A model generated the notes under the pieces. It made no database searches. It had not been told where the DNA came from and saw only the letters and a program-made list of their open reading frames with translations. Both the position numbers and the translations under genes were made by a program. A stretch of DNA of 7,311 nucleotides from Burkholderiales bacterium (GTDB lineage Bacteria > Pseudomonadota > Gammaproteobacteria > Burkholderiales > Burkholderiaceae), in assembly GCA_947447845.1 (NCBI GenBank), contig CANFNO010000132.1, forward strand, positions 1 to 7,311, in the 5' to 3' direction. Positions 1-6,167 of the stretch are shown here, in pieces. The stretch's first letter is position 1; each line of letters begins with the position of its first letter.

Positions 1-669
1 CCAGCCGAGGCGGCGGTGGCGCATCCGGCAGGTGTCTTTCTGCTGGAAGAAAGCCAGCGCCCCGGCAGCTATATGCCGGTGGAAGAAGACGAGCACGGCA
101 CCTACGTGATGAACTCCAAAGACCTGCGCGCCATCGAGCACGTCAAGCGGCTGGTGGACATCGGTATCGATTCACTCAAGATCGAGGGCCGCACCAAGAG
201 CCCGTATTACGTGTGCCGCACGGCGCAGGCCTATCGCAAGGCGATTGACGATGCGGTGGCGGGGCGCGAGATGGACCCGGCGCTAATCGGCCAGCTTGAA
301 GGCCTGGCGAATCGGGGCTATACCTCCGGCTTCTTCCAGCGCCACACACCAGAAGCCACGCAAAACTATTTGCGTGGTTATTCCGAATCCGGCCGCAGCC
401 TGTACGTGGGCGACGCCGTGGCCTTTGACGCCACGCGCGGCTTGGTGCAGGTGAATGCGCGCAACAAGTTCTCGGTCGGCGATCAGTTGGAAATCATCCA
501 CCCCACGGGCAACTTTGACGTGCAAATCACGCGCATGGAAAACGTGGAGGGTGAGCCGGTGCAGGCCGCGCTGGGCAGCGGCCACACCGTTTGGCTGGAC
601 TTGCCCGAGGCCTGTGTGGGAGCCTTTGTGGCGCGCTATCTGGAGCAGCCGATCCGGCCTGTGGACTAG
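1..669 (+). CDS. trhP: tRNA 5-hydroxyuridine synthesis protein TrhP (U32 family), 3' part only
   Basis: The reading frame is open from base 1, so the gene starts outside the window; the GTG at 16 is an internal codon. About 222 C-terminal residues remain of a protein usually near 450. The family (E. coli YegQ/TrhP) helps make 5-hydroxyuridine at wobble position 34 of tRNAs, using prephenate-derived chemistry, in the cytoplasm. Recognition rests on the conserved stretches EDEHGTYVMNSKDLRAIEHV, SLKIEGRTKSPYYVCRTAQA and YRKAIDDA, followed by the C-terminal small domain (NKFSVGDQLEII, TVWLDLP), which aligns in order with what I recall of YegQ. The U32 cysteine-containing signature normally lies earlier and is not visible here. 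The stop is TAG at 667. A short GGCAG/CTGCC stem follows at 681-698 without a T-run, so no terminator is called. Confidence in the family is high. The exact modification in this species is inferred. Confidence 0.93.
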   Translation, partial: PAEAAVAHPAGVFLLEESQRPGSYMPVEEDEHGTYVMNSKDLRAIEHVKRLVDIGIDSLKIEGRTKSPYYVCRTAQAYRKAIDDAVAGREMDPALIGQLEGLANRGYTSGFFQRHTPEATQNYLRGYSESGRSLYVGDAVAFDATRGLVQVNARNKFSVGDQLEIIHPTGNFDVQITRMENVEGEPVQAALGSGHTVWLDLPEACVGAFVARYLEQPIRPVD

Positions 670-825
670 CGCACGGCGCTGGCAGTCTGAGCGCTGCCCC
701 CCGAAACGTTGCAGAGAGTGCCGTGCAGAGCGGCGTTCGCTGCGCGGCTGACTTACACTGACCATAGGCCAGGCCGGCCCATAAGAAATATCCAGATCAG
801 GCCACACCCCTTAGGAGACAAACCC

Positions 826-1698
826 GTGAAAACTCTGCGTCAGTTTTTTTGTAAAAACGCAAGCATTGCCAGCCTTGTGCTGGCGGGCCTGTGCACTAGC
901 GCGGTGGCCCAAACTGCGGCCCCCGGCCCCAATACCACCGGGCCTTCCGGCTCGGGCGTGAACAACGCGCTGTTGTACGCCGTGGCCTGGAAGCAGACGG
1001 CCGCCGAGTACCGTGCCCTCTACTACCAGGGCTTTAACATGGCGCGCATGCAGGTGGAACTGGCCCTGGCCAAGCGCAAGCCCGGCGACAAGCCGCTGGC
1101 GGTGGTGACCGATATGGATGACACCATCCTGCACGCGCTGAACTACTGGGGCCGCCTGATCAATCAGAACCAGGATTACTTTGACGACCCCCTTTGGGAC
1201 AGTTGGATTCCCGAGAACAAGGTCACCGCATCGCCCGGCTCCAGTGAGTTTTTGAAGTTCTGCGCCGACAACAACGTGGAAGTGTTTTATGTCACCAGCC
1301 GCGAGCAAGGCGAGAAGACCTATGAGTTCGCGATGGGCCACCTCAAACTGTTGGGCTTCCCCTATGCGGATACCCAGCACCTGACGGTGCTGCGCGACAC
1401 CTCCAACAAGGAAAAGCGCCAGAACGAAATCATGCAAAACTTTGACGTGGTGGTGTTCATGGGCGACAACCTGAATGACTTCCGCCGCAAGTTCTACCTC
1501 AAGGGCGATGTGGATGCGCGCCTCAAGATGATGGAAACCGAGCGCGAGCAATACGGGCGCAAGTACATCCTGTTTCCCAACCCGACCGACGGCCACTGGC
1601 TGGCCGCGATCTTTGGCGACTCCGAGCCGCCACCCACCGATGCCAACCGCGAAATCATGAAGAAGGCAGCCACCCGTTCGGCCTGGGGTGTCAATTGA
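826..1698 (+). CDS. Secreted HAD acid phosphatase, 5'-nucleotidase e(P4)/class C type
   Basis: This 290-residue protein belongs to the class C acid phosphatase/e(P4) branch of the HAD superfamily, which removes phosphate from nucleotides and other monoesters outside the cytoplasm. The GTG at 826 is chosen because AGGAG (813-817) lies 8 bases before it and a signal peptide follows at once; the frame is open further upstream to 709 but has no such signals there. Residues 1-28 look like a signal peptide with an AVA cleavage site. The Cys at 23 is preceded by Leu and does not form a proper lipobox, so this member is probably soluble periplasmic rather than a lipoprotein like H. influenzae e(P4). 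HAD motif I is DMDDT (D96, D98), motif II lies around VTSR (156-159), and motif IV is GDNLNDF (D214, D218), matching the class C signature. The stop overlaps the start of the acetyltransferase gene downstream. Substrate unknown. Confidence 0.9.
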   Translation: MKTLRQFFCKNASIASLVLAGLCTSAVAQTAAPGPNTTGPSGSGVNNALLYAVAWKQTAAEYRALYYQGFNMARMQVELALAKRKPGDKPLAVVTDMDDTILHALNYWGRLINQNQDYFDDPLWDSWIPENKVTASPGSSEFLKFCADNNVEVFYVTSREQGEKTYEFAMGHLKLLGFPYADTQHLTVLRDTSNKEKRQNEIMQNFDVVVFMGDNLNDFRRKFYLKGDVDARLKMMETEREQYGRKYILFPNPTDGHWLAAIFGDSEPPPTDANREIMKKAATRSAWGVN

Positions 1699-2177
1699 GC
1701 GAGGGCGGTGACATACGCATCAAAACTGACGACCTGCGCGGTGCCAAGACCATCGCACTGCTGGAAGCACACCGCCAAAACATGTTTGAGCACTCGCCGC
1801 CCGAGTGCGTGTTTGCGCTGGACCTGGAGGGTTTGCGCCAACCCGAGATCACGTTCTGGTCGGCCTGGGAAGGCGATGAAATACTGGGCTGCGGCGCGTT
1901 GAAAGAACTCAGCCCGACACAGGGCGAGCTCAAATCCATGCGCACAGTGGCGGCGCATTTGCGCAAAGGCGTGGCGGCCAAAATACTGGAGCACATCATC
2001 GCCGTGGCGCGCACTCGGGGCTACACGCGGCTCTATCTGGAAACCGGCACTGCCGCCGCCTTTAAACCGGCGCACGGCTTATACGCGCGCCATGGCTTTG
2101 TCAATTGCGGTCCGTTTGCGGACTATGCGGAAGACCCGTACAGCGTGTTTATGTGCCTTGATTTGACTGATCGTTAG
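1695..2177 (+). CDS. GNAT family N-acetyltransferase, YsnE-like
   Basis: This 160-residue single-domain GNAT transfers an acetyl group from acetyl-CoA to an unidentified acceptor. From memory it resembles B. subtilis YsnE closely along its length: SPPE (34-37), LRQPEITFWSAWEGDE (47-62), GCGALKEL (65-72), GELKSMRT (77-84), RKGVA (90-94, the acetyl-CoA pyrophosphate loop), LYLETG (113-118), YARHGF (130-135) and PFADYAEDPYSVFM (140-153). Some relatives are annotated as indole-acetate related acetyltransferases; I would not carry that over. The start is taken as TTG at 1695, the only usual start codon close before the conserved IRIKTDDL beginning. It overlaps the phosphatase stop as TTGA, suggesting translational coupling, with only a weak GGGGTG ahead of it. 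A decayed second copy of this gene lies at 3101-3298, beyond vapBC. The family call is firm; start codon and substrate are uncertain. Confidence 0.9.
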   Translation: MSEGGDIRIKTDDLRGAKTIALLEAHRQNMFEHSPPECVFALDLEGLRQPEITFWSAWEGDEILGCGALKELSPTQGELKSMRTVAAHLRKGVAAKILEHIIAVARTRGYTRLYLETGTAAAFKPAHGLYARHGFVNCGPFADYAEDPYSVFMCLDLTDR

Positions 2178-2262
2178 CAAGCTTGGTCAGGAATATTGCT
2201 GCGAACCCGTCCGGTCAAGAATTGGTGCGAGACAGGACCTACCAATATTGCAAATTGGCCAA

Positions 2263-2290
2263 ACACAGGCCCCGGGTTGGGGGCCTGTGT
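2263..2290. repeat. Perfect 11-bp hairpin between the acetyltransferase gene and vapB
   Basis: ACACAGGCCCC (2263-2273) pairs exactly with GGGGCCTGTGT (2280-2290) around a 6-base loop. There is no T-run on either side, so it is a poor match to an intrinsic terminator, though it could still slow polymerase or protect the upstream mRNA end. The motif GCCTGTGTG in its right arm recurs at 2317-2325, so the region has three copies of a GCCTGTGT-type element, one inverted. That pattern would also fit binding sites for a VapB/VapBC repressor. Whether it acts as RNA or as DNA cannot be decided from sequence alone. Confidence 0.6.
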
Positions 2291-2322
2291 GCCACGGGAG
2301 GTCACAGGAGGTGATTGCCTGT

Positions 2323-2436
2323 GTGGTAAGTCAAGGTTGGGTGCGGTATGTCTGGCCACTAATGCTAAATTTGATGCAAAAGAATGAAGTCCTTGTTGAT
2401 GCAGAAAGATGCCATGCGAACTACCGTCACGATTGA
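2323..2436 (+). CDS. Possible 37-residue leader ORF ahead of vapB
   Basis: AGGAGGTGAT at 2306-2315 is a ten-base match to the complement of the 3' end of 16S rRNA, much stronger than any other ribosome site in the window. The first following start with an open frame is GTG at 2323, about 11 bases after the GGAGG core. It encodes 37 residues ([14 protein letters not shown] at its start) and ends with TGA at 2434, overlapping the beginning of vapB by 23 bases in another frame. I recognise no family. It may be a leader whose translation affects vapB, or the purine-rich stretch may be chance. The other nearby starts (GTG 2321, TTG 2314) stop within a few codons. Offered as a weak candidate only. 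Confidence 0.2.
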   Translation: MVSQGWVRYVWPLMLNLMQKNEVLVDAERCHANYRHD

Positions 2437-2617
2437 TGATGAACTGTACGAAAAAGCGCTGGAGCTGGCAGACCCAACCATGGACCGGGCAGACTTGTTC
2501 CGCGAAGCCATCAAGACTTTTGTGCGGGTGCAAGCAGCCAAACGCCTGGCGGCCCTTGGCGCGACCATGCCAAATATGCAGCCTATCGCCCGGCGGCAGT
2601 CACAGCCTGCGAAATGA
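2414..2617 (+). CDS. vapB: VapB family antitoxin of a type II toxin-antitoxin pair
   Basis: This 67-residue protein (from ATG 2414) is of the short VapB/DUF2191 antitoxin type. Such proteins dimerise through an N-terminal ribbon-helix-helix DNA-binding part, repress their own operon, and use a C-terminal tail to block the VapC nuclease. The family pattern is direct: [20 protein letters not shown] at residues 1-20, then the helix [26 protein letters not shown], then a Pro/Arg-rich tail ending QPAK. The ATG at 2414 is preferred because homologues usually begin MRTTVTIDD. In-frame ATGs at 2384 and 2399 would add up to ten residues, and none of the three has a strong ribosome site. The gene overlaps vapC as ATGA at 2614-2617, the usual coupled arrangement. 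A strong hairpin, repeated GCCTGTGTG motifs and a very good Shine-Dalgarno lie upstream. Confidence 0.9.
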   Translation: MRTTVTIDDELYEKALELADPTMDRADLFREAIKTFVRVQAAKRLAALGATMPNMQPIARRQSQPAK

Positions 2618-2997
2618 CGGGGGTTCTGATCGACACATCGGTGTGGGTAGACCATTTCCAACGCCGCAATGAAGCGCTGGTGAACTTGCTCAACGCCGAC
2701 TTGGCGCTGACGCACCCCATGGTTCAGTGCGAACTGGCCAGCAGCACACCACCGGCACCGCGCGCGCAAACACTCCAAGACATTGGCTTGCTTCAACCGT
2801 CTCAACAAGCCAGCCTGCGCGAGGTAATGGACTTCATTGAACGTGAAGGGCTGTACGGTCTTGGCTGTGGCCTGGTGGATCTGGTGCTGTTGGCTTCGAC
2901 CCTGATCACGCCCAACGCAGAGTTGTGGACGCTCGACAAGCGTTTGGCTGCGCTGTGCGAACGCTTCGCAGTCTTGCACAGGCCAGTATTGCATTAG
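2614..2997 (+). CDS. vapC: VapC family PIN-domain ribonuclease toxin
   Basis: This 127-residue PIN-domain protein is the toxin partner of the VapB just upstream, with which it overlaps by 4 bases. VapC toxins are magnesium-dependent ribonucleases that cut tRNA or rRNA and stop translation when the antitoxin is lost. The acidic residues expected for the metal site are all present: D7 in [11 protein letters not shown]40 in QCELA, D89 in [14 protein letters not shown] and D108 in LWTLDKRL. The length is normal for the family, and no frameshift or stop is seen, so the toxin looks intact. The middle segment (residues 43-66) is less typical. RNA target unknown. Beyond the stop lie a weak 8-bp inverted repeat and then the acetyltransferase remnant. 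Confidence 0.92.
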   Translation: MTGVLIDTSVWVDHFQRRNEALVNLLNADLALTHPMVQCELASSTPPAPRAQTLQDIGLLQPSQQASLREVMDFIEREGLYGLGCGLVDLVLLASTLITPNAELWTLDKRLAALCERFAVLHRPVLH

Positions 2998-2999
2998 CA

Positions 3000-3032
3000 T
3001 TTGTGCGGTGGCAGTACCCGCTTGCGCACAAA
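3000..3032. repeat. 8-bp inverted repeat just after vapC
   Basis: TTTGTGCG (3000-3007) and CGCACAAA (3025-3032) are exact reverse complements, 17 bases apart, starting 3 bases after the vapC stop. The position suits a transcript end, but the loop is long and no T-run follows, so a role as terminator is only a possibility. Confidence 0.35.
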
Positions 3033-3100
3033 CTTCCTGCAGGCCCTGCAGTCGAATCGAGCGGGGAATTTCCACAAGACTAAGAAAAGGAAGTTCATCC

Positions 3101-3298
3101 ATGCACACCATTGCGCTTCTGGAGGGTTTGCGTCAACCCGAGATCACGTTCTGGTCGGCATGGGACGACGATGATTTGCTGGGCTGTGGCAGGCAGCCGG
3201 GGCTACACGCAGCGCTAGCTGGAAACGGGAACCGCCGCAGCCTTTAAGTCAGCGCATGCCCTGTACGCGCGCCATGGCTTTGCCACTTGCAGGGCGTT
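3101..3298 (+). pseudogene. Decayed second copy of the YsnE-like GNAT gene
   Basis: This stretch aligns with the intact acetyltransferase gene in three blocks. Bases 3107-3123 match 1749-1765. Bases 3119-3190 match 1824-1895, and 3119-3165 within this differs at only 2 of 47 positions. Bases 3198-3298 match 2016-2116, more divergent. Relative to the intact copy it lacks 63 bases in frame, with the break at a shared CTGGA, and then 113 bases, which shifts the frame. After the second break the original frame meets TAG at 3214-3216, where the intact gene has a Tyr codon. The frame actually read from ATG 3101 ends at 3247 after 48 residues, beginning MHTIALLEGLRQPEITFW and lacking the acetyl-CoA binding loop. 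AAGGAAG lies just before that ATG, so a short peptide could still be made, but it cannot be a working GNAT. Homology fades where the stop codon of the opposite-strand denD begins. Confidence 0.85.
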
Positions 3299-4323
3299 CA
3301 GCCCGCTGCATTGAGGGTTACCGCCTGCGGATTTTCCCGCACATAGTCGCGCACCACCTGCTCGAAACTGGCGTCCGGTCGCAGCCCTAGTGCGGCGGCG
3401 CGGTCGGCCCGCATGCGGCGTGGCCAACTGGAAACGATGCGCTCAATCTTCGGGTCGATCTGCCAGTCCAGCAAGGCGCTGGCAGCCTTTCCGCCCACCC
3501 GCTCCAATGCCTGCGCCATCTCGGCTACGGTGGTCATCAGGCCTGGCAGGTTCATCGCCGTTAAAGATCCCCAGGCGGCGTCTGCCGTTTGGGCGGCGCA
3601 GAGCAAGCCCTCGATCGCCCGGGCGGGTGACGACAACACCACGGCGGTGCTGGCGGGCACCGGGCATATCGCGCGTTGACCATTCAAGGGCTCGCGCAGC
3701 ATGCCGCTCAAGAAGCTCGAAGCCGCACCATTGGGTCGGCCCGGACGCACCGACACCGTCATCAGGCGAACGCTTCGGCCACGGACGAAACCCTTGCGCG
3801 TGTAGTCGGCCACCAGCTGCTCACCGATGAATTTTTGAATGCCATAGCTGCTTTGGGGCGTGGGCAGCGTGGCGTCGTCCAGTTCTGCCGGGAGCGGCAG
3901 TGAGGCGGTGTCGCCATACACCGCCAGTGAACTGGAAAAGACCAGCACGGGTGCACTGCCGGTTTGGGCGCTAAGGGCCCGGCAGTTCTCCAACAAGACC
4001 CGCGTGGCATCCAGGTTGGCGCGCATGCCCAAATCAAAATCAGCCTCGCACTCGCCACTGACGGCTGCGGCCAGGTGGAAGATCAGCGCGGTGCCGGCTG
4101 CGGGCAGGTGGCGGCTTTCCAGTTGCGCCACCAGATCGCCTGCCGCGTAGACGATGCGTGGGTCGTGCGCCAAATCTTCAGGTGGCGGTGCGCGGTCGGC
4201 CAGGGTAATTTGGCTAATGCCTAGCATGGCCCCACCCGCCAGCGAGAGACTGTCCATGGCCAGTAGCGTGCGCGCCAGGCGCACACCGAGAAAGCCGCAG
4301 CCGCCGGTAATCAGAATGTTCAT
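3298..4323 (-). CDS. denD: NAD-dependent D-erythronate dehydrogenase-type short-chain enzyme (DenD-like)
   Basis: This 341-residue extended short-chain dehydrogenase/epimerase has the NAD-binding GGCGFLG at 7-13 (Cys where Ala is usual), HLAA at 83-86, S130-S132 and the catalytic pair Y160/K164 in SSYGIQK. The segment RPGRPNGAASSFLSG (193-207) followed by REPLNG (210-215), then CPVP and later MNLPG, is what I associate with D-erythronate dehydrogenase (DenD), which oxidises D-erythronate to 2-oxo-tetronate on the way to dihydroxyacetone phosphate. It is the last gene of the dctP-dctQ-dctM-denD operon, 58 bases after dctM, with a modest AAGG site 7 bases before ATG. The partner enzymes (DUF1537-type kinase, isomerase, aldolase) are not in view. 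A related sugar-acid dehydrogenase or epimerase specificity remains possible. Its 3' end abuts the acetyltransferase remnant on the other strand, and no terminator is evident. Confidence 0.85.
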   Translation of the reverse strand: MNILITGGCGFLGVRLARTLLAMDSLSLAGGAMLGISQITLADRAPPPEDLAHDPRIVYAAGDLVAQLESRHLPAAGTALIFHLAAAVSGECEADFDLGMRANLDATRVLLENCRALSAQTGSAPVLVFSSSLAVYGDTASLPLPAELDDATLPTPQSSYGIQKFIGEQLVADYTRKGFVRGRSVRLMTVSVRPGRPNGAASSFLSGMLREPLNGQRAICPVPASTAVVLSSPARAIEGLLCAAQTADAAWGSLTAMNLPGLMTTVAEMAQALERVGGKAASALLDWQIDPKIERIVSSWPRRMRADRAAALGLRPDASFEQVVRDYVRENPQAVTLNAAG

Positions 4324-4381
4324 GAACTTGCCTTGGTTAAATAGGGCTGGATGGCGTGTGGTTGCAGCGCCGGGCAGCGGA

Positions 4382-5656
4382 TCATCTGTAAACCAGGTCG
4401 CGCAGACCCAGCGACAGTACCGGCACGTAGGTCACGACCATCAGGCAGGCCAGCACCACCAGCACGAAGGGCACCAGATCCTTCACCATGCGGTCCAGTG
4501 AGATGCGCGCCACCGTGCAGGCGGCAAAGAGGTTCACTCCAAAGGGCGGCGTGATCATGCCCAGGGCCAGGTTGACCACCATGATGAGGCCGAAGTGCAC
4601 CGGGTCGATGCCAAAGTGCACCGCAACAGGCGCCAGGATGGGCGCCAGCACAATGATGGCGGCGCTGGTCTCGATGAACATGCCAATCACAAACAGCGCT
4701 GCGTTTACGCCAAGTAAAAAGTACGCGGGCGATTGCAGCACCTCTTGCAGCCAATGCCCGATCGCGTCAGGCACACCAGCGCGCGTGATCAGGAAAGCGA
4801 ACAGCCCGGCATTGGCGATGATGAACATGATGACCGCGCTGGACATCACCGATTTGCGCACGATGGTGAACAGGTGGGACAGTTTGATTTCGCGGTACAC
4901 CACCAGGCCCACCACCAGCGCGTAAAAGACTGCCACGGCCGAGGCCTCGGTGGGCGTGAACACACCACCGTAAATACCACCCAGAATGATGACGGGCATC
5001 AGCAGGGCCCAACCGGCCTGCAAGGTGGCCGCGCCAAAACGCAAGCGACCATCGCCATCGTTCTTGCCCCAGCCCTTGAACTTGCAATAGATCCACACGA
5101 ACAGCATCAGGGCGCAACCGATCAGCAGGCCCGGACCAAAGCCCGCAATGAAAAGCTCGCCAATGGAGACCTCAGCGCTCACGCCGTACAGGATCATCGG
5201 GATCGAGGGCGGAATGATCACCCCCAACTCGGCGCTGGTGGCCTGCAAGGCGGCGGCATACGTGGTGGGGTAGCCATGCTTGATGAGCGCGGGAATCAGG
5301 ATCGCCCCGATGGCAAAGGTGGTGGCCACGGAAGAGCCAGACACCGCCGCAAAAATCATGCAGGTCAGCACGCAGGTCATGGGCAGGCCGCCTTGCACAC
5401 CACCCACAATGCTCTTGGCAAATTCGACCAGGCGGCGCGAGATGCCGCCGGTCTCCATCAGGTTGCCAGCCAGTATGAAAAAGGGAATCGCCGCAAGTGG
5501 AAACTTGTTGATGGACGAGAACATCTCCTTGGTTGCAAGCAGCATGTTCAGGTGCCCGATCTGGATGCCCAGCACAGCCGCCAACCCGATTGAAACCGCC
5601 ACTGAAATGGTGAGTGCAAAGCACAGCACCATCGTGATCAACATGACGATACTCAT
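4382..5656 (-). CDS. dctM: TRAP transporter large membrane subunit DctM
   Basis: This 424-residue, very hydrophobic protein is the transport-channel subunit of a tripartite ATP-independent periplasmic (TRAP) transporter, which moves organic or sugar acids inward using a sodium gradient. Family landmarks are in order: IPFFILAGNLMETGGIS (57-73), AAVSGSSVATTFAIG (103-117), GVIIPPSIPMILYGV (145-159), GGVFTPTEASAVAVFYAL (230-247) and NLALGMITPPFGVNLF (362-377). The length is normal and about a dozen membrane segments can be traced. The start ATG overlaps the dctQ stop as ATGA (5653-5656), so the two membrane subunits are coupled in translation. Substrate choice is set mainly by DctP; with denD next door a four-carbon sugar acid is the best guess. 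Confidence 0.96.
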   Translation of the reverse strand: MSIVMLITMVLCFALTISVAVSIGLAAVLGIQIGHLNMLLATKEMFSSINKFPLAAIPFFILAGNLMETGGISRRLVEFAKSIVGGVQGGLPMTCVLTCMIFAAVSGSSVATTFAIGAILIPALIKHGYPTTYAAALQATSAELGVIIPPSIPMILYGVSAEVSIGELFIAGFGPGLLIGCALMLFVWIYCKFKGWGKNDGDGRLRFGAATLQAGWALLMPVIILGGIYGGVFTPTEASAVAVFYALVVGLVVYREIKLSHLFTIVRKSVMSSAVIMFIIANAGLFAFLITRAGVPDAIGHWLQEVLQSPAYFLLGVNAALFVIGMFIETSAAIIVLAPILAPVAVHFGIDPVHFGLIMVVNLALGMITPPFGVNLFAACTVARISLDRMVKDLVPFVLVVLACLMVVTYVPVLSLGLRDLVYR

Positions 5657-6147
5657 TGCGCAGTTTCCAATTCAAGCCGTTGGGGATCCAGCAGGTTGCC
5701 GAGGATGCCGATGATGCTGAAGATGCCGCCCACCGGCATGGCCAGATACGCCCAGAACATGGACACGTCTTCCAGGCCTATCATGCTCTGCACCCGGCCC
5801 CGGTTGGCATAGTCCCAACCCCACCAGATGATCACGCAGACCAGGGTCAGTGCGGCACCGCACACGGCAAAATCCAGCAGCCGCTTCAGGCGCGGCGGGC
5901 TCCAGCGGTACAACACGTCCACGCTGACCATGGCGCCCTGGCGAAAGGCGGCGGGAATGCCCAGAAACACCATCCAGATCAGGCTGAAGCGGATCATCAC
6001 CTCGGTCCATTCCGCCGGCCGCTCCAGCACAAAGCGGGTGATGATCTGGAACATGCCCAATCCACTGGCCACCACCAGCATGGCGCAAGCCAGTGCCATG
6101 GCGAACTGGGTGCTGAGCCGCTCAAATTTTAAAAACGCGTCTTTCAT
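5653..6147 (-). CDS. dctQ: TRAP transporter small membrane subunit DctQ
   Basis: This 164-residue protein is the small membrane subunit of the TRAP transporter, which partners DctM and is needed for transport. Four hydrophobic segments are visible at about 14-38, 48-66, 86-110 and 127-150, the usual count. The family landmarks EWTEVMIRFSLIWMVFLGIPAAFR (45-68) and the following VDVLYRWSP are present. It starts 20 bases after the dctP stop, and those 20 bases contain no evident Shine-Dalgarno, so translation may rely on ribosomes arriving from dctP. It overlaps dctM by 4 bases at its end. Confidence 0.94.
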   Translation of the reverse strand: MKDAFLKFERLSTQFAMALACAMLVVASGLGMFQIITRFVLERPAEWTEVMIRFSLIWMVFLGIPAAFRQGAMVSVDVLYRWSPPRLKRLLDFAVCGAALTLVCVIIWWGWDYANRGRVQSMIGLEDVSMFWAYLAMPVGGIFSIIGILGNLLDPQRLELETAQ

Positions 6148-6167
6148 TGCAAGCGGCCGATGCAGGG

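Noticed and set aside
681..698. Short stem GGCAG/CTGCC after trhP as a terminator
   Set aside because: Only 5 bp with an 8-base loop and no T-run; too weak to call.
811..1596. 261-residue open frame on the - strand opposite the phosphatase gene
   Set aside because: The phosphatase has intact catalytic motifs, a ribosome site and a signal peptide; the opposite frame is a low-complexity shadow.
2221..2258. Small ATTGGT/ACCAAT inverted repeat with another ATTGG nearby
   Set aside because: Only 6 bp with a 14-base loop in AT-richer DNA; likely chance.
2337..2370. Possible vapBC promoter (TTGGGT, 17 bases, TAATGC or the nearby CTAAAT)
   Set aside because: The -10 candidates match the consensus poorly, so the promoter cannot be supported from sequence alone.
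3036..3051. CCTGCAGG followed by CTGCAG
   Set aside because: Short palindromes without spacing or context suggesting function.
4733..5593. Long open frame on the + strand opposite dctM
   Set aside because: It is antisense to a clear full-length DctM. Its product is rich in His, Gln, Gly and Asp with no recognisable domain, as expected of a GC-rich shadow frame.
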